From positions 62,001 to 126,000 of the forward strand of contig NZ_CP011480.1 in the NCBI RefSeq assembly GCF_001011155.1: DNA of 64,000 nucleotides, written 5' to 3'. Each line of letters starts with the position of its first letter. The stretch's first letter is position 1. The notes under the pieces are model-generated. The model did not search any database. It was given only the letters and a program-made list of their open reading frames with translations, and had not been told where the DNA came from. Shown piece by piece: positions 34,480 to 42,338 of the stretch. Position numbers and translations under genes: made by a program. The stretch comes from Hoeflea sp. IMCC20628. Lineage in GTDB: Bacteria > Pseudomonadota > Alphaproteobacteria > Rhizobiales > Rhizobiaceae.

Positions 34480-34550
34480 GGCTGTTCCCCGATAAGATGA
34501 AATACAGGCTCTCGACTGGTCGCCGGGCCCAACATTAACGGAGAACAGCC
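34480..34550 (+). ncRNA. Candidate bridge RNA segment of IS110 copy A
   Basis: GGCTGTTC (34480-34487) pairs with GAACAGCC (34543-34550), which ends directly at the transposase start codon. The enclosed 55 nt contain CCCCGATAAGATG and a GGCTC/GGGCCC inner stem. IS110-group elements are known to encode a structured bridge RNA in the non-coding left end before the transposase gene. The second copy at 35514 has the same structure with compensatory changes. The RNA identity is inferred. Confidence 0.5.
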
Positions 34551-35390
34551 ATGACAGAGTATATCGGTCTCGACGTATCAATGAAAGAGACGGCCGTCTC
34601 GATCCGCCGTGATGGCGCACGGATATGGCGCGGGAAGTGCGCTTCTGATCCCAACGTCATTGCCGAGCTTATTCGCAAGCGGGCCCCAACCGCAAAACGC
34701 GTGGTATTCGAAACAGGGCCTCTATCAGTATGGTTTTTTCATGCACTGCGCGCCGAGGGAGTGCCGGCTATTTGCATTGATGCCCGCCACGCCAAAGCCG
34801 CACTCGATATGGCAGCGAACAAGACAGATGCGAATGATGCCGATGGTTTGGCCCACCTGGCAGAAGTTGGGTTCTTTCGCGAGGTGCGTGTGAAAGGTTT
34901 CGACAGCATGTTAGCCCGCACGCTTGTTGCTGCGCGTGCTCGGTTGGTCAAGATGACCACTGAGCTTTCCAACCAAATCTGGGGTATTATGAAGACTTTC
35001 GGTCTGGTCGTTCCCGCAGGCAAGGGAAGCACGTTTGAGAATAACGTTCGAAGCCTTCTTACTAATCATAATGATCTCGCTGGTATCGTGCTGCCGATGC
35101 TGGATGCCTGGACGGGCCTTCGCACCCGAGCTGCAGAACTCGGTCGTCAATTGCTCGCAGACGCCCGTCAGAGCCGGGCCTGCCGTCTACTCATGTCCAT
35201 TCCGGGTGTGGGCGCGACCACGGCAATCTCCTTTGCTACGGCCATCGAAGATCCCGGTAACTTCAGGAAGTCCCGCGATGTAGGTGCGTGGATAGGCCTC
35301 ACAACGCGCCGCTACCAATCCGGCGAAGTCGATTATGATGGGCGTATATCCCGACGCGGAGACCGCCATTTGCGTAGGCTTGAGCTCTAT
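34551..35390 (+). pseudogene. IS110-family transposase copy A, C-terminally truncated
   Basis: The frame begins MTEYIGLDVSMKETAVSIRRDG with the DEDD RuvC-like domain (GLDVS, FETGPLSVWFFHAL, KTDANDADGLAHLAEVGFF). It continues through the C-terminal domain start (MSIPGVGATTAISFATAIEDPGNF). It breaks after SRRGDRHLRRLELYNQP and lacks the segment with the catalytic serine region seen in copy B (GLLYHAATVILTRSLADSKLRSWG). Probably inactive. Confidence 0.88.
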
Positions 35391-35513
35391 AATCAGCCCG
35401 GCATCGCCAAGCAAATCCTCAGGCCGCTCGTAATTACATGGGGTAATCGCGGGAGCGAGTTACGCATATAGTGGCTCAGGGACTCGGCAATGCTGCGTTC
35501 TGGTTATTAAGGC

Positions 35514-35587
35514 GGTTGTTCCCCGATAAGATGGAGATACGGGCTCACGGCATGACGCCGGGCCCAAGCATCGAATGGGGAACAACC
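35514..35587 (+). ncRNA. Candidate bridge RNA segment of IS110 copy B
   Basis: GGTTGTTCCCC (35514-35524) and GGGGAACAACC (35577-35587) form a perfect 11-bp stem ending at the transposase ATG. The inner region has GATAAGATG and a GGGC...GCCC stem like copy A. Compared with copy A the outer stem shows a paired C-to-T and G-to-A change, so the pairing is conserved. It either is part of the IS110 bridge RNA or controls translation by hiding the GGGG ribosome site. Confidence 0.5.
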
Positions 35588-36613
35588 ATGGAAGAGCATA
35601 TTGGATTGGATGTGTCGTTGAAAGAGACCATGATCTCGGTGCGGCAGAATGGCAAACGGATCTGGCGCGGCCAATGTCCCTCGGATCCGCAAGTGCTGGC
35701 CGAAGTAATCCGCAAGCGTGCGCCGAACGCTAAGCGCATCGTGTTCGAGACCGGACCCTTGTCAGTTTGGTTCTACCACGCGCTAACGGCGGAAGGCCTA
35801 CCGGCAATCTGCATTGATGCCCGCCATGCCAGCGCGGCGCTCAACATGGCGCCGAACAAGACCGATGCGAACGATGCAGACGGTCTGGCACACCTTGCGG
35901 AAGTTGGCTTTTATCGAGAGGTGCGGGTCAAGCAATATGATAGCATGCTGACCCGAACCCTGGTGTCTGCGCGCAGCCAGTTGATCAAGATCAAGACCGA
36001 ACTTTGCAACCAGATCCGTGGGCTGATGAAGACATTCGGGTTGATTGTTCCCAAAGGCGCTGGCCGCGTTTTTGACACCAATGTCCGAAGCCTGATTGCC
36101 GGCAACAGTGGGCTGGAGCGGATTATCTTGCCGCTACTTGAGACCTGGCGCAGCGTTCGTGCCCGCGCGGCTGAACTCGATCGACAGCTTGTCGCCGCTG
36201 CGCGGGAGAGCGCGCCATGTCAGTTACTCATGTCGATACCGGGAGTGGGCTCGGTTGTCGCAGCCTCGTTTGCCGCGGCGATCGAGGCTCCGGAGAACTT
36301 CAGGACATCTCGAGCTGTGGGCGCGTGGTTGGGCCTTACAACCCGGCGCTACCAGTCGGGCGAAGTTGATTTTGATGGGCACATTTCACGGCGCGGCGAC
36401 CACCATCTGCAGGGTCTGCTTTATCACGCTGCCACGGTGATCCTGACGCGATCCCTTGCCGATAGTAAGCTTCGATCCTGGGGCTTGAAGTTGCGGGAAA
36501 AGGTCGGCTTCAAGCGAGCCGCAGTCGCCGTTGCACGCAAACTCGCAGTTATCATGCATGCGATGCTGAAAACCGGCGAGCTTTTTGATCGCGGCGCCGG
36601 CGCGACCGCCTGA
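35588..36613 (+). CDS. IS110-family transposase copy B (341 aa)
   Basis: The protein starts MEEHIGLDVSLKETMISVRQNG. The DEDD catalytic residues fall in GLDVS, FETGPLSVW and KTDANDADGLAHLAEVGF. The C-terminal domain includes LMSIPGVGSVVAASFAAAIEAPENF, then GLTTRRYQSGEVDFDGHISRRGDHHLQGLLYHAA with the expected serine-containing stretch TRSLADSKLRSWG. It is full length and lies head-to-tail with copy A. A frame upstream of 35588 is open but includes the structured leader. Confidence 0.92.
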   Translation: MEEHIGLDVSLKETMISVRQNGKRIWRGQCPSDPQVLAEVIRKRAPNAKRIVFETGPLSVWFYHALTAEGLPAICIDARHASAALNMAPNKTDANDADGLAHLAEVGFYREVRVKQYDSMLTRTLVSARSQLIKIKTELCNQIRGLMKTFGLIVPKGAGRVFDTNVRSLIAGNSGLERIILPLLETWRSVRARAAELDRQLVAAARESAPCQLLMSIPGVGSVVAASFAAAIEAPENFRTSRAVGAWLGLTTRRYQSGEVDFDGHISRRGDHHLQGLLYHAATVILTRSLADSKLRSWGLKLREKVGFKRAAVAVARKLAVIMHAMLKTGELFDRGAGATA

Positions 36614-37010
36614 GAATGCATCGGATCGGAGATCCATCCATGACTTGAAGCTGAGCGCCATTACCGGATCGCGTCCTTTCTTCAGACGCCGAGACGTCCC
36701 TGCCGGGACGTAGGTCGAGCCATTACGCTATTGTGGGCTGCAGATGCGTATTCTCGATGCAACTGCGCTAATTACATTGGAAGGCTCCACCCTGCGAAGA
36801 CCTATCATGCGGCGGCCTCGTGTCGACCGCGAAAACAACCGTGCTCCCGGCATACGATCACCAACGACGCCAAAAGAACAAGGCGGCGCGGTCGTAAAAC
36901 CATCTTTCGCTGTTCGCTATTGCTCGAAAAGTCCACGAGCAACAGCGCTCAGGAAATATTTCAAAAAGAGCTTGATTATTGGGTTGCGATTAGACAACTC
37001 CATGTAATTA
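36614..37010. other. 397 bp without recognised gene, right flank of IS110 copy B
   Basis: Only short frames exist and none resembles a known family. The first 120 bp probably include the right end of the IS110 element. A GACGTCCCTGCCGGGACGT palindrome lies near 36690-36712. Confidence 0.4.
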
Positions 37011-37064
37011 CGGTCGCTCGCAGCCCTTCAGAAGTTCGTCCAGCAGTTCCTTGGAAATCGTCAT
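37011..37064 (-). pseudogene. IS256-family transposase N-terminal scrap
   Basis: On the minus strand, after GAGGAGCAAGGACG, an ATG begins MTISKELLDELLKGCERP and then stops. This is a typical start of an IS256-family transposase. Only 18 codons survive. It is not the same subfamily as the IS256 at 58 kb. Confidence 0.6.
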
Positions 37065-37136
37065 CGTCCTTGCTCCTCTCAGGAAGCATGGACCAGATCA
37101 CGGATACACAGAAGACCGGACACTCTCCCCGAGACA

Positions 37137-37188
37137 GCTCTTTTGCACCGCCGCGTGGCCGGTTTTTACTCCGCCGTTGACACTGCAC
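37137..37188. repeat. Detached IS21-type terminus
   Basis: Read on the minus strand it is TGTCAACGGCGGAGTAAAAA followed by CCGGCCACGCGGCGGTGCAAAA. This is the IS21 end also seen at 22527, 23279 and 55309. It precedes the polysaccharide locus. Confidence 0.75.
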
Positions 37189-37257
37189 TGTCAATACCGG
37201 GGATCAAACAGCTGAGGCCGTGTCAGTTTCCGGGTGAACCATGTAAACAATGCTACG

Positions 37258-39276
37258 TCAGATATAGAGCTTGTGTGCTCTCGAACGCATTTCAGCGAGT
37301 GTCGGATTGTGTTGCATCGATTGGACTAGTCGATCGACCCGCGCTTGGCCATGCAACTCCCGTAATTTTTCGTTGCCGGCGTTCATCAAACGTGTGCGCC
37401 TTTCGTTATCTGTGTAGCTTTTTGATTTGGCGTGAAAAACAAACGCTTCAATTGCCACATTCAGCCGGAAGCCATTATTAGAGGCGCGGATGCAGAAATC
37501 GTTTTCCTCGCCATATCCATTGGGAAAAGCAGCTTCGTCAAACGATCCGATCCGATCAAACACCGCTCGCTTCACACACATGCAGAACCCGTGAACAAAC
37601 GGAACACCGGGCGATGTAAGGCCAAACGCGTTGCGTGCGCACCATGCATCCATGTCATCCGGGGAGAAACCGTCTGGTAGAGAATTGATAGCGGTTTGGC
37701 CTGCGCTGCTGAGATGACGGGGAATGGATTGGTAGCTGGCGGCATTGGACAACGGCCCGACGATGCCGCAGCCTTCAAGATTATACAGGCAGGCCAGCAT
37801 TTTGCGGATAGCGTCCGCACCCACAATAGCGTCACTATTCAACAGAACGATATTGTCGGCATTGGATAGAGAAACTGCCTTGTTAGCAGCTTTTGTATAT
37901 CCGTTTGCCTGTTCGTTGTGATGCAGGACGACACCAGCATGGTTCGCAACAAATGTTTCCAGCCACTGTCGGGTCTCTTCACCTGAGCCATCATCGACAA
38001 TGACAAGTTTATCGACGCAAGCGGGCCGGTTCTCTACCACACTGCGCAAACAGGCTTTTACATCGTCTAGAGCGTTGTGAACGCAAACCAATACATCTGC
38101 TTTTGGTTTGCTGGTTTGCGTTGCAACATCAACGGATTGACCAAATGCAGGCACTGCTGCGCTTGATGCCGGTTTGGTTGCGAAAATACGGTCGCTTCCC
38201 CCGTGATTGGGAAAGAAAGTAAATGCCGGATGATCACGAACACAGGTTGGTCGTTCGGCCAGAGGCAAGAAAGCTGCTTGTGCGGCTTCAACTGCGTAAT
38301 TGAAGGATAACTGGTCGCGAAGGGACCCCCGGTCGAGTTCGAACCACCATTTTGTCAATATGCGGTCCAAGTCTGGATGTCGGAGATTGTAGACGATGAA
38401 GTTGCTCTCAGCCAGTTGGTCCGGCAGAAACCCTTCTTCACTGTAGCGCTCGACCTGGCGCAAGATAGTGTCAGCATCATCCTTGTTCCAAATGACGCAT
38501 GCCTCCGCCTCGTCATAAACACTGTCCCGTTTCGGATGCAGAAAGGTGCCGATCGCTAAACCGGACGAAATGACAGAGTCAATGAGTGGCCTGATGTCGC
38601 CATTGATCATGACATTGCCATCATGCCAGACCGCAATGTCATGTTCAGGAAAAAGCAAATGTGGGTGCAATTTCACGTAACGTGCACGCCGGATCGCCGA
38701 TATATCGAAATACGGCACAGGGCGGTTGACGCCAAAGACGCGTGCAGGCTCGTCCGTAAAGGTGGTGTAATCAGCCTCGTTCAGAAAATGGCCATATGGC
38801 AATAAACGATCGTAACCGCCCGTCACGGCCCTGAACACAGCAATGTTTCGGTGTTTGGCCCGGGTTTCCAAATGGTTTTGGTAAAGGGCATGGTAGTCTT
38901 TCAAGGACTTGAATTGAAATATGTCGCTGTTCTCAGTTGAAGGAAGCGGTGAAGACCTCACAAACGCGGTGTCAAGCGCACCGGGTTCTTTTAGCCGCCG
39001 GAATATTGTTGCGGCCATTTCAACTGGACCAACCTGACGCAGCTGGCCGAGCGCTTGGAGAAATGTGTTGCGCAATCCACCCTGATAGCGAATTGCCTCT
39101 CTCAGATTGGCTTTCGATCTGTGCAAGACCGTTCTCAACGCTGTACCAAAGCGCCGCTGACGTAGCAAATCCCGCAAAGCACTGCCGCGCTTTTTGAGCT
39201 CTGCGACGCTCTGCTCCAGCTCGGCATATTTTTGCCTACTGAGTTTCAGTTTTTGATCGTCTTGACTATTCGGCAT
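37258..39276 (-). CDS. Two-domain glycosyltransferase (DUF616/TOD1-like plus GT2)
   Basis: The 672-aa protein has an N-terminal coiled coil (about residues 10-40). A DUF616/TOD1-MUCI70-like domain follows (about 140-345), with NIAVFRAVTGGYDRLLPYG and the HDG acidic motif in IAVWHDGNVMING. The C-terminal GT-A domain of family 2 (about 392-620) has ADVLVCVHNALDDVKACLRSV, VIVDDGSGEET and IVLLNSDAIV. It would add two sugars, or extend and modify a glycan, on the cytoplasmic face. It is the last gene of a leftward three-gene group with the 2,3-dehydratase and the GT61-like gene. The fusion of these two domains is uncommon. Confidence 0.85.
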   Translation of the reverse strand: MPNSQDDQKLKLSRQKYAELEQSVAELKKRGSALRDLLRQRRFGTALRTVLHRSKANLREAIRYQGGLRNTFLQALGQLRQVGPVEMAATIFRRLKEPGALDTAFVRSSPLPSTENSDIFQFKSLKDYHALYQNHLETRAKHRNIAVFRAVTGGYDRLLPYGHFLNEADYTTFTDEPARVFGVNRPVPYFDISAIRRARYVKLHPHLLFPEHDIAVWHDGNVMINGDIRPLIDSVISSGLAIGTFLHPKRDSVYDEAEACVIWNKDDADTILRQVERYSEEGFLPDQLAESNFIVYNLRHPDLDRILTKWWFELDRGSLRDQLSFNYAVEAAQAAFLPLAERPTCVRDHPAFTFFPNHGGSDRIFATKPASSAAVPAFGQSVDVATQTSKPKADVLVCVHNALDDVKACLRSVVENRPACVDKLVIVDDGSGEETRQWLETFVANHAGVVLHHNEQANGYTKAANKAVSLSNADNIVLLNSDAIVGADAIRKMLACLYNLEGCGIVGPLSNAASYQSIPRHLSSAGQTAINSLPDGFSPDDMDAWCARNAFGLTSPGVPFVHGFCMCVKRAVFDRIGSFDEAAFPNGYGEENDFCIRASNNGFRLNVAIEAFVFHAKSKSYTDNERRTRLMNAGNEKLRELHGQARVDRLVQSMQHNPTLAEMRSRAHKLYI

Positions 39277-39391
39277 AGTGCATTGCCTCGCCCAGCAAAC
39301 GAAAGCGAGAGATCCGTCCGGAACCCTCGCTTCGCGGTATGACCCGGGAGCCCATTAGACGAGGAACGGCAATCTCCACCATTTCCACTCG

Positions 39392-40672
39392 CTATTGCGC
39401 TGGTCGGTTGGACCCCAGTGTTTTTGGATTCAACTCATCGAGAAGCCCGCAAGCCATGACGCGCAGTTGGATTGATATGATATTTGAGCACAAAAACAGC
39501 TGCTTGAGCTGACCAGGCGTCACCCAAAACTCATTGGCCAAACGCTCATAGCTGCCGTCGACATTGCGGATTTCGAAAGTGCTTTCATGGTTGATAAAGC
39601 GCCCCCCTTCTTCCGAGTGTTCGAACGTGCGGTAGACGGTTCCAACCCGGTCAACTGCGGAGATATCGCCGCCGGGGTGCACAACACGGCTCGGCGCGAT
39701 GATCGATTGGTTGTCGATGCCGTATTCTTCGCGAACGCTCAACAGATACTCGGGTCCGCTTGCAGTCACCCTGCGATAAAGCACAACGAGGCCCGGCGAT
39801 TCGACACCGATCAATGGCTGTACCCAAGTCGCAACTTCGCGCGTCAAAGCCTGACACTCAAAAAGGCACATATAGCGCGTATGTTCACCGACAGCTTCCA
39901 CACCCGACGAACCCAAGCGCCAATTTTTCAATTCATGCAGCGACGTGAGAAGGTATTGTTGCTTGGTTCGCCCTTTGCTCCTGAAATAGAAGTCTAGCAG
40001 CTCCGTCGGAGGTTCGTCCGATGAACGCTCGCCGGTCACATGATAATCCCAATCATACATCGCGGCGAGCGATCTGAGGTCCGTGTTGAGGAAGAAGGGC
40101 TCGAGCGACATGTCAGACAAGACTGAAATGGGCACCCACGTGGTGTTCAACGTCGTGGGCAGCAGTTTATCCGTTTCAATGTAATTGTGGGTTTTGCTCT
40201 TCTGATAATAGAGCTCACCCAGGTCCACCTGCATGGAAAAACTGATGAGCCGTGAGCCGGACGGATAGGATTGGAAGTGATCGATGAAGTCGGTATCGCG
40301 TCCTCCATGCAGCTTCATGTAGTTGGCAGCGGTCGACTGGACGGTGGGACCATACTGCACGACCCCCGTATTGCCCGGCTCCGCACGCGCTTGCACACAG
40401 GTGTACATTTCCCCGTCGTGCTCGGCGATCAAGAGGCCAGTCAAGGCACTTTGTGGCTGATAAAGAACAATCGATTCAAAGTCTGTATTGGGCAGTGTCA
40501 GGCCAAGAATGTGAAAGAACCCACGGCTTTCGTGTGAAACCGTACCATGTTTCAAAAACCAGCTTTTTGTCGAATCGAAAGGAATAATGTTCAGCGCAAA
40601 TTTGCTCTTATCGAGATTTTCATCGCGGTGTTTCCGAAGCGCTTCTGCGGTCTTGCATATTTCAATCGTCAT
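39392..40672 (-). CDS. NDP-hexose 2,3-dehydratase family protein (EvaA/TylX type)
   Basis: The 426-aa protein starts MTIEICKTAEALRKHRDEN. It has the duplicated domain typical of the family, with the motif CVQARAEPGNTGVVQYGPTVQSTAANYMKLHGG in the first repeat and a weaker SVREEYGIDNQSIIAPSRVVHPGGD in the second. EvaA-type enzymes remove the C2 hydroxyl of dTDP-4-keto-6-deoxyglucose on the way to 2,6-dideoxysugars. RmlA and RmlB, which make that substrate, are encoded at 48-51 kb. The usual partner 3-ketoreductase is not visible, so the product is uncertain. Confidence 0.82.
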   Translation of the reverse strand: MTIEICKTAEALRKHRDENLDKSKFALNIIPFDSTKSWFLKHGTVSHESRGFFHILGLTLPNTDFESIVLYQPQSALTGLLIAEHDGEMYTCVQARAEPGNTGVVQYGPTVQSTAANYMKLHGGRDTDFIDHFQSYPSGSRLISFSMQVDLGELYYQKSKTHNYIETDKLLPTTLNTTWVPISVLSDMSLEPFFLNTDLRSLAAMYDWDYHVTGERSSDEPPTELLDFYFRSKGRTKQQYLLTSLHELKNWRLGSSGVEAVGEHTRYMCLFECQALTREVATWVQPLIGVESPGLVVLYRRVTASGPEYLLSVREEYGIDNQSIIAPSRVVHPGGDISAVDRVGTVYRTFEHSEEGGRFINHESTFEIRNVDGSYERLANEFWVTPGQLKQLFLCSNIISIQLRVMACGLLDELNPKTLGSNRPAQ

Positions 40673-40756
40673 TGTATCCCCATCCGCTCTAATCGCCTGA
40701 CTGCCTAGATGCACGGCTTACTCTGGCGATGGTGGTTTCTAGTCTAATGGCCAGTT

Positions 40757-41983
40757 TCACAAGTAATCTATTTGATCGAGTATCTCTCGGCGTAAGCGGT
40801 AGACACTGGGGTTTGGTCCGTCTGCGGCGAAAACCGTAACCACTTTTAATCCGAGAAAACGCCCGAAACGTTGGTACACCGGCGTGGACCGCATTGTGTT
40901 TGGCGTGACGACAAACACCTTGGTATCCGGCGTCATCCAGAATATATTCGATAGCTCGGCACCTTTGATGCCGATGACGACTTTGCTGTTGTAGAACTTC
41001 TTGATCTGGTTGAAAACATTGTCCGAACCCGGCTCATACATTTCGATATTTTTGCTTTTGCTTTTGAAAAGCTCAAATAGCTCGTTAATTTCAACAAGAG
41101 AACGCCTGGAAGCCCCATACTTTTTCGCTTCAGCCTGACCCTTCTCGCTGTAATATTCTGGCTCCGGCGATCGGCGCAGCAATAGGCATTTTTGGTTGGT
41201 TTGTTTCCTGGGCCTTATTCGCTTCTTGCCGATGGCGACGGGCGCTTTTCCCGACGCAAACCTGAAGGCATTCAGGCTTTGACGCAGCATTTTCTGTCGA
41301 ACCCGCACGTGCCACGGGCCGCTGCGTTCCAGGAATCTGACGATGGATTTCTTCAAAGCCTGAACGCGAGGAGAGCCACTTAAATTCGGTTCGGGATCGC
41401 GCCGCTGCATGATTCCGGATTTCGCCGCTTCGGGTCCTATTACCTGACCGAGTACCCAACTGCGAACTTCACGCATATCATCCTGAAATTGCATCAAAAA
41501 ATTTGGCTGGTTCAATACGCTCTTCAGGAACTCATTCTCGCGATAGTCTTTTGTCGAACCGCGGAAGCTGTACTCGTCTTCAAACAACACGCTATCGAAA
41601 TTGATCATGATATCCCAGCGCGGCACCTGCTGGCATGCGTCCGTAAATTTTTTGCGATCTATGAATTTGATATCCTGCGAAATGAGCCCGAACATTTCGC
41701 GGCTAACAACATTCATCACCGGCCCGCAGTCTTCGAGGACGAAGCTGAATGCAGCGTCCTCGTCTTTCTTTTTGGCCTTAATCGCAAGACTCATGCCCGG
41801 CAGCACATATCCCCAGAAATAGTGAAAGAAATGCTCTTTGGAACCAAAATGTCCGTATTGGGCACTGAATTGTAGCTCTATAACTTTCGGATAACTCATG
41901 ACATTCCATTTAACTCGTATTTCTTTCACCGGAAAACCGGCGAAATCCATGAAGTTCGTTCGAACCTGACCAATCTGCCCCAT
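40757..41983 (-). CDS. GT61-like glycosyltransferase (DUF563)
   Basis: The 408-aa protein has the family's C-terminal signature FNQIKKFYNSKVVIGIKGAELSNIFWMTPDTKVFVVTPN, comparable to VIGxHGAGLTNxxFMPPGT of GT61. It also has CLLLRRSPEPEYYSE, the RxxxRRxxN-type segment. The start at 41983 follows AGGAG by 9 bp; MSYPKVIELQF at 41899 is an alternative. The middle is basic and less conserved. It probably transfers a pentose or GlcNAc-like sugar in the polysaccharide repeat; donor unknown. Confidence 0.72.
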   Translation of the reverse strand: MGQIGQVRTNFMDFAGFPVKEIRVKWNVMSYPKVIELQFSAQYGHFGSKEHFFHYFWGYVLPGMSLAIKAKKKDEDAAFSFVLEDCGPVMNVVSREMFGLISQDIKFIDRKKFTDACQQVPRWDIMINFDSVLFEDEYSFRGSTKDYRENEFLKSVLNQPNFLMQFQDDMREVRSWVLGQVIGPEAAKSGIMQRRDPEPNLSGSPRVQALKKSIVRFLERSGPWHVRVRQKMLRQSLNAFRFASGKAPVAIGKKRIRPRKQTNQKCLLLRRSPEPEYYSEKGQAEAKKYGASRRSLVEINELFELFKSKSKNIEMYEPGSDNVFNQIKKFYNSKVVIGIKGAELSNIFWMTPDTKVFVVTPNTMRSTPVYQRFGRFLGLKVVTVFAADGPNPSVYRLRREILDQIDYL

Positions 41984-42212
41984 AGGCTTCTGCTCCTGTC
42001 AGGTGCCATCTAGTCGATATTTCTTCAATACTTAACGCGCTCAACCTGCGGCTTGGCTTAGTCGCGGGCGATGAAGTGAGACCTTTTTGCCACAGGTCTA
42101 ACTGATTTAGATACGAGCCAAACGCGACACGTAGATAGCAACCTGCGCCGGATTGCAATGGAACGCGCAGCGTTTAAAAGGCTTCCATCGCTAACTTTGG
42201 AGGACTAAAATC
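41984..42212. promoter_or_regulatory. Divergent promoter region of the polysaccharide locus
   Basis: These 229 bp separate the leftward glycosyltransferase group from the rightward acyltransferase group. They are AT-richer than the flanking genes and must hold both promoters. No clear -35/-10 pair or operator stood out. The right side ends with TTGGAGG (42197-42203) serving the small ORF at 42213. Confidence 0.5.
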
Positions 42213-42338
42213 ATGATCGACCCCCCGAAAAAAACGTTCAGATCATTGATCGCGCAGCAATCGCGGGACAGTGCATTTTTCGCACATGGTGCAGAGCGTG
42301 CAAACAATGCTCATTGCGCACTCAGCTCCAGCCAATGA
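42213..42338 (+). CDS. 41-aa small ORF translationally coupled to the acyltransferase
   Basis: ATG 42213 lies 9 bp after TTGGAGG, the best ribosome site in the area. The 41-codon frame (MIDPPKKTFRSLIAQQSRDS then AFFAHGAERANNAHCALSSSQ) ends in TGA overlapping the acyltransferase ATG as ATGA. The acyltransferase has no good ribosome site of its own, so it is probably translated by reinitiation. The peptide has no recognised family; it may be only a leader or a small functional protein. Confidence 0.6.
   Translation: MIDPPKKTFRSLIAQQSRDSAFFAHGAERANNAHCALSSSQ

Noticed and set aside
36744-37007. 87-codon open frame right of IS110 copy B
   Set aside because: No ribosome site, odd composition and no family; probably the IS right end and debris.
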